DNA of 64,000 bases from Aquimarina brevivitae (GTDB lineage Bacteria; Bacteroidota; Bacteroidia; Flavobacteriales; Flavobacteriaceae). Every line of letters starts with the position of its first letter. Position 1 is the stretch's first letter. The notes under the pieces were generated by a model. That model did not search any database, was not told the origin of the DNA, and saw only the letters and a program-made list of their open reading frames with translations. The stretch covers positions 310,001-374,000 of the forward strand of contig NZ_SGXE01000002.1 of assembly GCF_004216895.1 (NCBI RefSeq), written 5' to 3'. Positions 53,028-62,339 of the stretch are shown piece by piece. Made by a program: the position numbers and the translations under genes.

Positions 53028-54239
53028 TTACAATAATTTAGTAATTACCTGAGTTTCCGTATGTAATGTTTTATGTACTGGGCATTTATCTGCTATTTCT
53101 AAGATTTTAGCTTTTTGGGCATCATCTAGATTTCCTTTGAGTTCAATTTCCCGTTCAAAAGTATCGATCTTAGCGGTAGGATTTTCGCAATTATCGCAGT
53201 CTTCTTTGTGCTTCTTATCATAAGATGTATGGACTTCAACATTTTGTAGATTCCAACCTTTTCTACTTACATACATTTTAATAGTCATTGCCGTACAAGC
53301 TGCCAATCCTGCAGATACGAGCTCGTAGGGAGTAGGGCCAAAATTATGACCACCAACCTCAGTCGGTTCATCGGCAATCATATGATGCGAACCTACTTTC
53401 ATTTGTGTAGTATAGCCATCGGCGTTATCGAGTTGAGCCACTACGTGATGCTCACTTTTAAGTACGGAAGCCTCAGGTATAGCAACATAGCGCGTAGCCC
53501 AACCCGCAATAACATTACCTACATAAATAGAATCTTCTTTATTTGTTAAGAGATGGTCAGCACCATCCAGAGAAACAAAACTTTTAGGATGTTTGGCTGC
53601 TGTATAAATGTCTTCAGCGTTTTTGATCCCTACGGTAGTGTCTTGTGGTGAATGCAATATGAGTAGCGCTTTATTTAGTACTTTAACTGTAGAAGCCAAT
53701 GATTTGGTTTTTAAATCCTCCAAAAACTGTTTTTTGATGGTAAAGTCTCGTCCACTAAGATTTACCACAGCTTTGCCGTGCTGTTCAATTTCTTCGATAC
53801 TACTTTTTAGTAGGTGGGTGACATGATCTGGATCTGAGGGCGCCCCGATAGTAGCTATCGCACGTATTGATTTTATTTTTGCTGCAGCAAATATGGTAGC
53901 GGCACCACCTAATGAATGTCCTATAAGTAGGGTAGGAGCTGCGTACTGCTCGGTTAAAAAATCAGCTGCTGCAATGAGGTCTTCTACGTTGCCCGAAAAG
54001 TTAGTGTCTGCAAAATCACCTTCACTTTCCCCAAGTCCGGTAAAATCAAATCGTAGCACTCCAAATCCTTTTGCCGTTAACGCTCGACTTATATTACGTA
54101 CTGCCCCAAGATTTTTAGTACAGGTAAAACAATGTGCAAAAATGGCAAAATTATGAGGATGTTGATCTGTCGGGAGCTCTAAGCGCCCTGTAAGGGTTTG
54201 ATTAGATGGGTTGGTAAAGGTAACTTTAGTGAGACTCAT
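53028..54239 (-). CDS. alpha/beta hydrolase fused to OsmC-like domain
   Basis: 403 residues. Hydrolase half (about 1-255) with LLIGHSLGGAATIF, nucleophile Ser near residue 107, and Asp and His in SPQDTTVG and DGADHLL. OsmC half (about 260-403) with PYELVSAGLAACTAMTIKMY and ADKCPVHKTLH, giving two cysteines for hydroperoxide reduction. The fusion is a known bifunctional type. Probable substrate: lipid or organic hydroperoxides or esters. Monocistronic by layout. Confidence 0.92.
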   Translation of the reverse strand: MSLTKVTFTNPSNQTLTGRLELPTDQHPHNFAIFAHCFTCTKNLGAVRNISRALTAKGFGVLRFDFTGLGESEGDFADTNFSGNVEDLIAAADFLTEQYAAPTLLIGHSLGGAATIFAAAKIKSIRAIATIGAPSDPDHVTHLLKSSIEEIEQHGKAVVNLSGRDFTIKKQFLEDLKTKSLASTVKVLNKALLILHSPQDTTVGIKNAEDIYTAAKHPKSFVSLDGADHLLTNKEDSIYVGNVIAGWATRYVAIPEASVLKSEHHVVAQLDNADGYTTQMKVGSHHMIADEPTEVGGHNFGPTPYELVSAGLAACTAMTIKMYVSRKGWNLQNVEVHTSYDKKHKEDCDNCENPTAKIDTFEREIELKGNLDDAQKAKILEIADKCPVHKTLHTETQVITKLL

Positions 54240-54324
54240 AAGACTGATTTTATACTTAAATGTCGGGTTTTTGCCAAAGAAATAACTGAGCTCCTGGGTT
54301 AAATGTCTGTTAAAAGGCGTACTT

Positions 54325-54639
54325 TTGAATTCAATAAAAGAACTATTTAAAAGATATTATATGGCTTTTGGTTTTGGCCCGGGATCAGATATGATAAAAT
54401 CATATCAATCAAATAGAAAGCAGCTAGGAAAGAAAAAATCACTTAAGGAAACTAGCAAACAGTATAAGGGAATGCATCAAGAAGGAATACGTAGTGATGA
54501 TTTTTCTGAAGAAGATATCTTTCAATTTAAAAACGCTTTTAGAGAAAAAGCAGCTAAAGAAAGAAAGCAAAACAGACTATTGTTCATTACTGCTTTTCTA
54601 TTTGTTTTTGTGGTATTTTATTGGGTTTTATTCACCTAA
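54325..54639 (+). CDS. small C-tail-anchored protein, unrecognised
   Basis: 104 residues starting at TTG, preceded by AAAAGG; an ATG twelve codons later (54361) is the alternative. Sequence: basic N-terminal half with MAFGFGPGSDMIKSY, a charged middle, and one C-terminal membrane helix (about 84-103, LLFITAFLFVFVVFYWVLF). The N-terminus faces the cytoplasm by the positive-inside rule. Function unknown; tail-to-tail with the LytTR gene, four bases apart. Confidence 0.65.
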   Translation: MNSIKELFKRYYMAFGFGPGSDMIKSYQSNRKQLGKKKSLKETSKQYKGMHQEGIRSDDFSEEDIFQFKNAFREKAAKERKQNRLLFITAFLFVFVVFYWVLFT

Positions 54640-54643
54640 AAGC

Positions 54644-55351
54644 CTAACTCTTATCTTCTGCACGGATTTTTAGCGCTTCTTGAAATAAAGTTCTATACGA
54701 AGGACCTATTGCAAGTTTGCCAAGACTCGTATTGATATGAGAAGTCTCATAGGATTCAATACGATTAAGGTTAACAATAGTTGATTTATGAATCTGAATA
54801 AAGTCACTTCCCAGATGCTCTAAAGCCTCTTGTATGGATTCTCTAGCTAATACTTTTTTCTCTTCGGTGTAATAGGTTATATAATTTCCATCTTTAGCCA
54901 AGTATACGATAGCATCTTTGTTTAATTTTACTTGTTTAGCGCCACTTTTTATAAATAATTCTTTTGATGATTGATTCTCTTTGATTACGGTCGCAGATGG
55001 TATATTCTCGTTAAGTTGTACAACAGCTTTTAAAAACCGTTCAAAGGCTATTGGTTTTAGTAAATAATCAGTTACCTGATATTCATAGCTTTGTACTGCA
55101 TACTCAGCATATGCAGTGGTCAAAATAATGTGAGGTGGGTTTTTTAAAGTTTGTAAGAATGAAATACCCGAAAGTTGGGGCATATTGATATCTAAAAAAA
55201 TAAGATCAACGCTTTTAGTTTGTAAAAACGCTAGTGCTTCCACAGGGTTTCTAAAACTCTGTATGCATTCGATAAAAGGAATCTTGGCGATATAGCGCTG
55301 CAGTAATTCTATAGCGTTGGGTTCGTCTTCTATAATGATGGCTCTAATCAC
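54644..55351 (-). CDS. LytTR family response regulator
   Basis: 235 residues starting at GTG directly behind the kinase stop. The receiver (about 1-115) has D54 in LIFLDINMP; the LytTR domain (about 135-235) has VYLAKDGNYITYYTEE and FIQIHKSTIVNLNRI. Partner of the adjacent LytS-type kinase; zero-base spacing indicates coupled translation. Confidence 0.93.
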   Translation of the reverse strand: MIRAIIIEDEPNAIELLQRYIAKIPFIECIQSFRNPVEALAFLQTKSVDLIFLDINMPQLSGISFLQTLKNPPHIILTTAYAEYAVQSYEYQVTDYLLKPIAFERFLKAVVQLNENIPSATVIKENQSSKELFIKSGAKQVKLNKDAIVYLAKDGNYITYYTEEKKVLARESIQEALEHLGSDFIQIHKSTIVNLNRIESYETSHINTSLGKLAIGPSYRTLFQEALKIRAEDKS

Positions 55352-56422
55352 TTATTTTTTTATAATTAAAGTTACTGAAAAAATAGCTTCTTTGTCTTTG
55401 ATCGACAAGGAATGGGAGCCTGGATATATGAGGGCTAGTCGTTTTTTTACATTTTCTAATCCAATACCGGAGTATTGATTTTCAAATTCGGTTTTTTCCG
55501 TAGGGTGTTTTGAATTTTCAACGGTAAATTTAATTTGATCTGTGGTGGCTTTAAGTTTTATGATAATGAAGGACGGATGTGCTATGCGTAGTCCGTGTTT
55601 AAACGCATTTTCCACTAAAGGAATCAGTAACCGAGGAGCTACTTGTAGCGTATCAGTCTCTATTTGGTGTGAAAAAGTGATATCAAAAGGGTCTTCAATG
55701 CTATATTTAAGTTGTTGCAATGCAATAAAATTAGTGATAAACTCAATTTCTTTTTGAATGGTAATTTGATCTGATTTAGTATCGTAGATCATAAATCGCA
55801 ACAAATCTGAAAGCTTAATAATACCTTCAGATGTTTCTTTACATTCGTTGCGTTCGGATATGGCCAATAAATTATTCAATGCATTAAACATAAAATGTGG
55901 ATTGATCTGGGATTGCATTAACTGTAGTTCTGCGGCAATTTTTTCTTTTTCTAATAAAGCTTGTTGAGCTTCCATTTTTAGTTGGTGCCTTATGATTCCA
56001 TATACAATCGCGATACTAAGTAATAGCAGATTGATTGTTGCAAAAAACCGAATCATAATGAGAACGATCTCATCTCCTTGAATAAATACAATTAATAATT
56101 GAGTCGCCACCAATAAGAGTAAACAAAGGACTACAGCTACACTACATTTTAAATACCGTTTTGTAGCATAGTAATTAGGTATTACATAAAAAGTGATGAG
56201 ATAAAAAATCGGAAGTATTGTTAACAGTCCCCAAAAATGGCGTTCCTGAAAAACAGACATCTCTAAAGTCTCTTCGATTATGATACCATTGTTGTCCTCT
56301 ACAATATTTTCAATTACTCCGGTCTCTGTGGTAAATACGAGTATAGCTGCGGCGGCCGCCCAAAAGACCAGATTGAAAAGTAGTTCAATATACTGTTGTA
56401 AAGTCAGTTTTTTATCATGCAT
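55352..56422 (-). CDS. LytS-type sensor histidine kinase
   Basis: 356 residues. Four membrane helices in the first 145 residues with an outward loop (GVIENIVEDNNGIIIEETLE), a coiled region, the His_kinase core with H176 in QSQINPHFMFNALNNL, and an ATP site with PLVENAFKHGLR and GIGLENVKKRLALIYPG. Acts with the LytTR protein downstream. The divergent serine hydrolase gene to the right is a likely target. Confidence 0.93.
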   Translation of the reverse strand: MHDKKLTLQQYIELLFNLVFWAAAAAILVFTTETGVIENIVEDNNGIIIEETLEMSVFQERHFWGLLTILPIFYLITFYVIPNYYATKRYLKCSVAVVLCLLLLVATQLLIVFIQGDEIVLIMIRFFATINLLLLSIAIVYGIIRHQLKMEAQQALLEKEKIAAELQLMQSQINPHFMFNALNNLLAISERNECKETSEGIIKLSDLLRFMIYDTKSDQITIQKEIEFITNFIALQQLKYSIEDPFDITFSHQIETDTLQVAPRLLIPLVENAFKHGLRIAHPSFIIIKLKATTDQIKFTVENSKHPTEKTEFENQYSGIGLENVKKRLALIYPGSHSLSIKDKEAIFSVTLIIKK

Positions 56423-56474
56423 ACTTCAAAAGTAAATATTTTGGATATATGCCTGGACTGGATGTTATGAAACG

Positions 56475-56572
56475 CTACCAAAATGGTAGGAACAACTCCA
56501 AAAAGTGTTGAAAGGAGTTCATCACACCCTAGCTGTCAGTTATACCAAAGTTGATAGGGGTACTACCATTTT
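56475..56572. promoter_or_regulatory. repeated TACCAAA motifs between kinase and serine hydrolase genes
   Basis: CTACCA-AAA-TGGTAG at 56475-56489 is a perfect six-base inverted repeat. TACCAAA recurs at 56543 with a similar TAGG tail, and CTACCATTTT at 56563. Could be binding sites for the adjacent LytTR protein; by-eye only. Confidence 0.35.
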
Positions 56573-56648
56573 TTTGTAAAGGACCAGGTATGAATTTACT
56601 ATTGTAATGAATTTTAAAAACGAAGTTATACACTCAAATACCTTATTT

Positions 56649-58082
56649 ATGAAAACATGCATTAAAATAGTACTCGTAACACTTCTATTGAGCTCTTGTA
56701 AACAAGCCCCTGCCACTGCTCAAAAGTCAATTAATTCAGATCCAAGTATAGCAAGCGAAAGGATTGAAAATTATTTACAAAAACTGGAAGAAAATGGTTT
56801 TTCCGGTAGTGTACTGGTAGCCAAGGATGGCAAAATCATACATCGAGAAGGCTATGGATATGCTAATCGCAAAAAAAATCAAAAGGTCACTCCTAATACA
56901 GTTTTTGATATTGGATCTATTACCAAGCAATTTACCGGAGCAGCCATTTTAAAATTGGAGATGCAGGGAAAACTAAAGGTAACTGATAGGCTTTCTAAGT
57001 ATTTTGAAAATGTTCCAAAAGACAAAAAAGAAATTAGCTTACATCAATTATTGACGCACTCTGCAGGTTTTCCACCTGCTATCGGAGATGATTATGAAGC
57101 CATAAGCAGTGAAGAATTTGTAGATCGTGCTTTTGCCAGGCCCTTACTATTTGAACCTGGATCATCTTATACCTATTCCAATGTGGGATATAGTATTTTA
57201 GGGATTATTATTGAGCAGGTTGCTGAAATGACCTATGAAGAATATTTATCTAATAATCTATGGATACCAGCGGGAATGAAAAGTACAGGCTATTTATTGC
57301 CAGAACTTACTAACGTAGCTGTGGGCTATCAAGGTGATAAAACCTGGGGAAAACCTAATACTAAAAATTGGAGTAAAGAAGGTCCTTATTGGCATCTAAA
57401 AGCTAACGGTGGAGTATTGTCGACTATTGGAGATATGTACCAGTGGGATCAGGCTTTATTAGGGTCAAGCATATTAAGTAATGAAGTAAAGCGAAAATAC
57501 TATGGTAAGCACGTTGAAGAAGGTGAAGGCGCAGGTAGTTATTATGGATATGGTTGGGCTATATTTCCTACTCCAAGAGATACGGAGTTGATAGCGCATA
57601 ATGGAGGTAATGGTATTTTCTTTGCGGATATGTGGCGCTACTTAACAGAGGATATTACAATCATTTATATGACCAATGCTGCCGAAAGAAGGTTTGAACA
57701 CGTGGCCTCTGAAATAGCACATATACTACTTAAACCAGATTACACCCCTGAGTTGAAGGAAAATCAGAAACTAGAAGGAAAACAGGTTGATGCTTTATTA
57801 GCAGAGTTTATGCAAACAATTACCTCTGATGATAAAACAGTATGGGAAAAGTTTATCAATACAAAATTGACAACAACCCTTCGGCAAGGTTTTACTTTAG
57901 AAGAGCATTTAGAAATGTTCGCCAGACTGCATCGCGATTTAGGAAAAGGGAAGATGGTAGAGGTTCGAATAAAGGAAAATGCTGTTGTTATTCTTGGGGT
58001 AAAGAAAAATGATGATTCCATACAGCTTTTGGAGTTTACCCTAACTGAAGCTATGAAAGTAGATGGATTGCGAATGCTATAA
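56649..58082 (+). CDS. serine hydrolase, class C beta-lactamase-like
   Basis: 477 residues from the ATG at 56649 (lipoprotein signal ending LLSSC); an ATG 14 codons upstream is less likely. SITK at residues 90-93 is the catalytic SxxK, YSN in TYSNVGY is the second motif, and HNGG in AHNGGNG the third. A C-terminal domain of about 110 residues follows. Such proteins act as beta-lactamases, peptidases or esterases at the surface. Divergent from the LytS/LytTR pair. Confidence 0.9.
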   Translation: MKTCIKIVLVTLLLSSCKQAPATAQKSINSDPSIASERIENYLQKLEENGFSGSVLVAKDGKIIHREGYGYANRKKNQKVTPNTVFDIGSITKQFTGAAILKLEMQGKLKVTDRLSKYFENVPKDKKEISLHQLLTHSAGFPPAIGDDYEAISSEEFVDRAFARPLLFEPGSSYTYSNVGYSILGIIIEQVAEMTYEEYLSNNLWIPAGMKSTGYLLPELTNVAVGYQGDKTWGKPNTKNWSKEGPYWHLKANGGVLSTIGDMYQWDQALLGSSILSNEVKRKYYGKHVEEGEGAGSYYGYGWAIFPTPRDTELIAHNGGNGIFFADMWRYLTEDITIIYMTNAAERRFEHVASEIAHILLKPDYTPELKENQKLEGKQVDALLAEFMQTITSDDKTVWEKFINTKLTTTLRQGFTLEEHLEMFARLHRDLGKGKMVEVRIKENAVVILGVKKNDDSIQLLEFTLTEAMKVDGLRML

Positions 58083-58101
58083 TAAAACAGATTGACACTA
58101 T

Positions 58102-58136
58102 AAAAAGCACGGGTACTATAGCCCGTGCTTTTTTTT
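58102..58136 (+). terminator. Rho-independent terminator of the serine hydrolase gene
   Basis: AAAAAGCACGGG (58102-58113), eight-base loop, CCCGTGCTTTTT (58122-58133) and more T. Confidence 0.9.
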
Positions 58137-58219
58137 GGATATCAACTAGTATTTGAAGTAAAAAGGTCTTTATAAAAAAGTTTTGTAACAAAATCATTAC
58201 TTATGTGTCTTATCATTAG

Positions 58220-58231
58220 TTGATATATCAA
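58220..58231 (+). promoter_or_regulatory. MarR-type palindromic operator
   Basis: TTGATATATCAA, a perfect 12-base palindrome, 25 bases before the MarR gene start. Flanks add TA on each side after one mismatch. A further copy of its left half (ATATCAACTA, inverted) lies at 58139-58148. Typical of MarR autoregulation. Confidence 0.65.
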
Positions 58232-58256
58232 TTATTAATCTTTTTATAAAATTGTT

Positions 58257-58694
58257 ATGGAAATACAGCATCCATCAGAAACCATTTTTCACGCGATAGA
58301 AAGCGCCATTAAAGCCTATCGAAAATATGCCCAACAAAAAATATCGGAACAAATCGAAGGTATTACCCTGGATCAAAGTTTGGCACTGATTTATATCAAA
58401 AAGCATCCGGAACTCACTCAAAATGAGTTAGCTGAACTGCTCTTTAAGGATAATGCTTCATTAACCCGTATGATAAAGCTTATGGTGAAGAATGGATTTG
58501 TTACCCGTACTATTAATGATGAGGATTTAAGGCGATATAAGCTGACACTTACGAAAAAGGCAGAGATAATTGTCGCTAAGCTACCTCAAATCATACAATC
58601 AAATAGAGCGACTGCACTTGATGGAATAACCTTGGCTGATCAGGAGGTTGTAAAAGAGCTGTTACATGACATAAAGAATAACTGTAAAATTTAA
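58257..58694 (+). CDS. MarR family transcriptional regulator
   Basis: 145 residues with winged-helix segment LTQNELAELLFKDNASLTRMIKLMVKNGFV and the DEDLRRYKLTLTKKAEI wing. Ligand unknown. Probably represses itself and the CPBP protease gene, whose ATG is five bases past its stop. Confidence 0.92.
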   Translation: MEIQHPSETIFHAIESAIKAYRKYAQQKISEQIEGITLDQSLALIYIKKHPELTQNELAELLFKDNASLTRMIKLMVKNGFVTRTINDEDLRRYKLTLTKKAEIIVAKLPQIIQSNRATALDGITLADQEVVKELLHDIKNNCKI

Positions 58695-58699
58695 GTACT

Positions 58700-59659
58700 A
58701 TGAAATCACTATTTATAAACCCGAAAACACAAAAACTACGAGCCGGTTGGCAAATCCTGGCATTTGCAATCATATTTTTGTTTTTTAATACGATCTTAAT
58801 GTTTACAACGCGATCAATTTTAGGGAGTTTACCTGCCAAGGGTACACTTTGGTTTCTGCTTTTAGGCATCTCAGCTACGATAGCTACTTTTATTATTCTA
58901 AAATATATAAGCAAGCGTTCATTATCATCATTTGGCTTAAAAGCAAAATGGGCATTAAAAGATTTAAGTATAGGGATTGGAATAGGCGCCTTGATTATGA
59001 GCTGCATGTATGTCACTTTATTGTTTCTTGGACATATTCGTTTTGATGGATTTAGCTGGTGGAAAGATGAGGCACACACTTTAGGAAATTTTACTAATGC
59101 CAGTATTTGGAGCGCTTTGGCGGTATTTTTTCAATTTATCGTTGTAGCCTGGTGGGAGGAACTCGCTTTTAGAGGTATCATACTTCAGAATATTGCTAAA
59201 GGATTAAATATTAAGTGGGGTATTATTTTGTCTACTATAGGATTTGGTCTTATACATGCTGGTAATCCTAATGCCACGGCATTAAGTACCTTTTTAATTA
59301 TGGTTATCACTTTTAAGTTGGTATATGCGTATTTAAAATCTGGTCAGTTATGGATGCCTATAGGTTTACATTTAGGTTGGAATTTCTTTCAAGCTTCAAT
59401 TTTTGGGTTTGCGTCTAGTGGTTATATGTCACCTTCATTGATTGCACAAACTCCCATTTCGGCGGATTGGATAAGCGGGGGTAAATTTGGAGCGGAGCAT
59501 AGCATCTTTATAGTTCCATTTACTTTTGCTTCTTTCCTTTTGATGCATTTATGGGTTAAGTATTCTCGAAATTTAACAGCTTACCGAATTATGGATTTTT
59601 TAGTACAAGAAAAGGATTTTGAAGATCAAAAAGAGCACAATAGTTTGAACATCAGATAG
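58700..59659 (+). CDS. CPBP-family intramembrane protease
   Basis: 319 residues with eight membrane helices. WWEELAFRG carries the EExxxR motif 1, GFGLIHAGNPNA motif 2 (His), and LHLGWNFFQ motif 3 (His and Asn). The family includes CAAX prenyl proteases and bacteriocin-immunity proteins. It follows the MarR gene, with which it should be coregulated. Substrate unknown. Confidence 0.9.
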   Translation: MKSLFINPKTQKLRAGWQILAFAIIFLFFNTILMFTTRSILGSLPAKGTLWFLLLGISATIATFIILKYISKRSLSSFGLKAKWALKDLSIGIGIGALIMSCMYVTLLFLGHIRFDGFSWWKDEAHTLGNFTNASIWSALAVFFQFIVVAWWEELAFRGIILQNIAKGLNIKWGIILSTIGFGLIHAGNPNATALSTFLIMVITFKLVYAYLKSGQLWMPIGLHLGWNFFQASIFGFASSGYMSPSLIAQTPISADWISGGKFGAEHSIFIVPFTFASFLLMHLWVKYSRNLTAYRIMDFLVQEKDFEDQKEHNSLNIR

Positions 59660-59796
59660 TCTTATGAAAAAATAGACCTATTTGATCTTTATATGAATAG
59701 GATACATAAAAGAGTAGTCCATTCCATCGCAGGGATTAGCTAAATTGTTTTGCTGTCTCTGTGTTTAAGACACCTAAAAAATTTATGGCTCAATTG

Positions 59797-60333
59797 TCAA
59801 AATAGGAATAGAATATACCCCCAAACAAAAAATAGAAACACGTGCAGATAAATTATATTTAATCGTGCATTATCTGATATGGTTTTGACCAAATAAATAT
59901 AGCCTAAGGATACCAGCATCACTACATTGCATATAACAAATAGAAAGCCACTGACACCGCTAAGACCGGAGGCAATTCTAGTAGTTTTGCCTTCGCTTAT
60001 CACCATTTTTACGGACTTGTATAATGGAGAAATTGTAAGGCTAATTTTTTCGCTTTTCAAATTATAATCTGTGATAGTAAATTGATGACCGCTTGTAGTA
60101 TAATAACGATGACCTATTGTTCTGGGCTTTCGTGCTGAGGTTCCACTAACATTTTGCGAAACCGTGATAGGAGTACTATAGGAAATGGTAGTGATGATGG
60201 TATGACCACTTAGGGCATAAAAATCAACTAAGTAAACTATACTTAAGACTAAAGGCACTATTATAGCCAAGATAAATCTTCTTCGAAAGTCTTTTTTAAA
60301 AAATAAATTAATTCGGTGAGGTAAATTATGCAT
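59797..60333 (-). CDS. membrane protein with periplasmic loop, unrecognised
   Basis: 178 residues: basic N-terminus with KKDFRRR, one helix (about 19-40), an outward domain of about 80 residues with a short Ser/Thr/Pro-rich part, then two or three C-terminal helices. No family recognised. Stands alone. Confidence 0.55.
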   Translation of the reverse strand: MHNLPHRINLFFKKDFRRRFILAIIVPLVLSIVYLVDFYALSGHTIITTISYSTPITVSQNVSGTSARKPRTIGHRYYTTSGHQFTITDYNLKSEKISLTISPLYKSVKMVISEGKTTRIASGLSGVSGFLFVICNVVMLVSLGYIYLVKTISDNARLNIIYLHVFLFFVWGYILFLF

Positions 60334-60448
60334 GGCAAGATGGGGCGTTCGTAAATTTCACTAAATAGCTGCAAAAATAATCCGAAATCTAAAATAATCA
60401 AGTACTGGCAATCATGATAAACCCATAATTTACCAAATTTAGATAGGA

Positions 60449-60823
60449 CTACTTGGTTACCTTCTTAAGTATATGTTTTTGATACGGTCTGTCAGAAAAA
60501 TTTGTTGGGGTAGTACCTGGAGCGAATTGCTCAATCCAAAGCGTTTCTTCATCAACGATCTGAATCACCGCTGGGATATCCATTGTTACAGCGCCTTGCT
60601 CCATAGTAAATACAGCTTGCATAGGATTTCCTTCTGTTAAGGTATAGGAAGTTACTAAAACCGAAATTCCCTGTTGCTCAAAAATAATAGTGTTATCAGC
60701 TTCAAATTCATAAGAAATATTCCGTTCTTCATCCACCCATTTTCCTACAAGTTGGGTTTTATCTTGAACTGATGTAAAAAATAATAAAGCGATTACGAAC
60801 ATAAACGATTTTAGTGTCATCAT
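60449..60823 (-). CDS. small secreted lipocalin-like protein, unrecognised
   Basis: About 124 residues from the ATG at 60823 (60820 equally possible). Signal peptide followed by LVGKWVDEERNISYEFEADNTI, a start typical of small lipocalin-like domains, then alternating strands and a Lys-rich end. Stands alone. Confidence 0.6.
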   Translation of the reverse strand: MMTLKSFMFVIALLFFTSVQDKTQLVGKWVDEERNISYEFEADNTIIFEQQGISVLVTSYTLTEGNPMQAVFTMEQGAVTMDIPAVIQIVDEETLWIEQFAPGTTPTNFSDRPYQKHILKKVTK

Positions 60824-61070
60824 ACTTGGCAAAATTTTTACTAATAATAATTTTAAAACAAACACCTTTTAAACAGTAAAGATACTTTATTTTATAAATT
60901 TAGTAGAGAAGGATATAAATGATAATTACTGAATACAATAATTTAATTATAGTAGGCTGGCTTTGTTCAATGTCAGTAGTAGTGTCATCAATATACCAAT
61001 ACCAGACGCTAAAATGTTATACCAAATAGCTTTATCTATTGCTATGTTATAGGTCTTAACCCTGATCTTT

Positions 61071-61472
61071 TTATTTAAGATTCATTACGAAAATAAATAA
61101 AACAATGATTATTAAAACGAATAGTATTGTCCACGACTGAGAAGGGTTAGTTGCAATATTTTCTCTAATTGAAAAAGTTCCATTGGTAAGTAAGAAATAA
61201 AAGTAAGCTTGCTGTAAGATCCAACCAATCTTATGACGAATAAAAATCCCAACAACAGGAACTACTAAGAATAACGCAGGCCTGTAGAAGGAGGTTTTCG
61301 TAAGAAGAAACCAATAATTACCCATTAGATTATCTTTTTCTGTAAGCTCTGGTAGAAACAAAGCAGCGTCGCTATTTCCTTGAAGCACTCTATATACAAA
61401 TATCCCAAGAATTAATAACTGTATGACTATTAATAGATAGTTGTTTTTAAAATGGTTTAAGAATCTGTTCAT
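61071..61472 (-). CDS. small membrane protein, unrecognised
   Basis: 133 residues with four hydrophobic helices, basic start (NRFLNHFKNN) and a loop of acidic character (NSDAALFLPELTEKDN). No family recognised. In the same direction as the TNT-like gene, 103 bases away. Confidence 0.5.
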   Translation of the reverse strand: MNRFLNHFKNNYLLIVIQLLILGIFVYRVLQGNSDAALFLPELTEKDNLMGNYWFLLTKTSFYRPALFLVVPVVGIFIRHKIGWILQQAYFYFLLTNGTFSIRENIATNPSQSWTILFVLIIIVLFIFVMNLK

Positions 61473-61575
61473 TTATATTTATGGAAATGATAAAAGACTG
61501 ATAAATAGAATTATTTTTCTCATTTAATACTATTGCTTGTATTAAAATTACACCTATGTTAATCTTATAGTCCTT

Positions 61576-62169
61576 TTATATTTTTAGAACAATCAATAAG
61601 GATTTGTGATATAGCTCAGCGATGGAAACCTTTTGCTGGTTTAGATAAAACTCTTTATCCTTATAGGTTACCTTATCACTTAGATTAAATACATAATTAT
61701 CTCTGTCATTTAAGATAGAAATATTATCAGGAGTAATCGTTATGACATCAACATATTTCATAATTTTCAAGTGGTGAGCCTCTTCGAGTGTTATCGGGTT
61801 GTCTTCATATTTGAAAAAATATTTAGTTCCTCCACCAGGTTTACCAAACCAGGGCATAGCTTTGCCAGCAGCTACTTGTATATAGTCAGGTATACTTTGG
61901 ATTAAAAACAATTTGGTCTCCATAGACAAAAAATCATCAGGTAACGATTTTTTATCAAAATGTTCATCATTCTCCCAAAAGAATACGCCTTGATTTTGCC
62001 AGGCAGGATTGTTTTTATCTACTTTTTGATTGGGAGCATAGTAATGCATAAATAGTTTACCAGTATCAAAAGTTAAAATAGATTCATTGAGATGCCAATC
62101 AATTTTACTTTTATTGAAGTCAGCTTCTTTTTTAGTTTCATTACTTTTTTTTAAAAACTTCCCGAACAT
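61576..62169 (-). CDS. TNT/DUF4237-like protein with altered catalytic residues
   Basis: 197 residues, no signal peptide. The middle (about 60-140) matches the TNT-toxin pattern: FDKKSLPDDF at 71-80 where the family has a RSLP motif, and AMPWFGKPGGGTKYFF at 104-119 where it has PWFGQPGGGxQ. In my reading K74 and K116 replace the family's Arg and catalytic Gln. It may be an inactive NAD-binding relative, an antitoxin-like protein, or a new variant. The C-terminal 60 residues are not family-like. Stands between a small membrane protein and DUF418. Confidence 0.5.
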   Translation of the reverse strand: MFGKFLKKSNETKKEADFNKSKIDWHLNESILTFDTGKLFMHYYAPNQKVDKNNPAWQNQGVFFWENDEHFDKKSLPDDFLSMETKLFLIQSIPDYIQVAAGKAMPWFGKPGGGTKYFFKYEDNPITLEEAHHLKIMKYVDVITITPDNISILNDRDNYVFNLSDKVTYKDKEFYLNQQKVSIAELYHKSLLIVLKI

Positions 62170-62339
62170 TTGTTGTTTACTTTATGGATTATAGACCCTA
62201 TTTCTTGAAAAAATGCAAGTATAGTTTACGTTTTTAGAAAGTTAAATATAATTTAAACTTGTTTTTGTTTGCTGCTTATCTTCCTTACCTGTTACATTTA
62301 TAAACTAAAATGAATTTTCATTAGAGTAATTCGCGAGAG

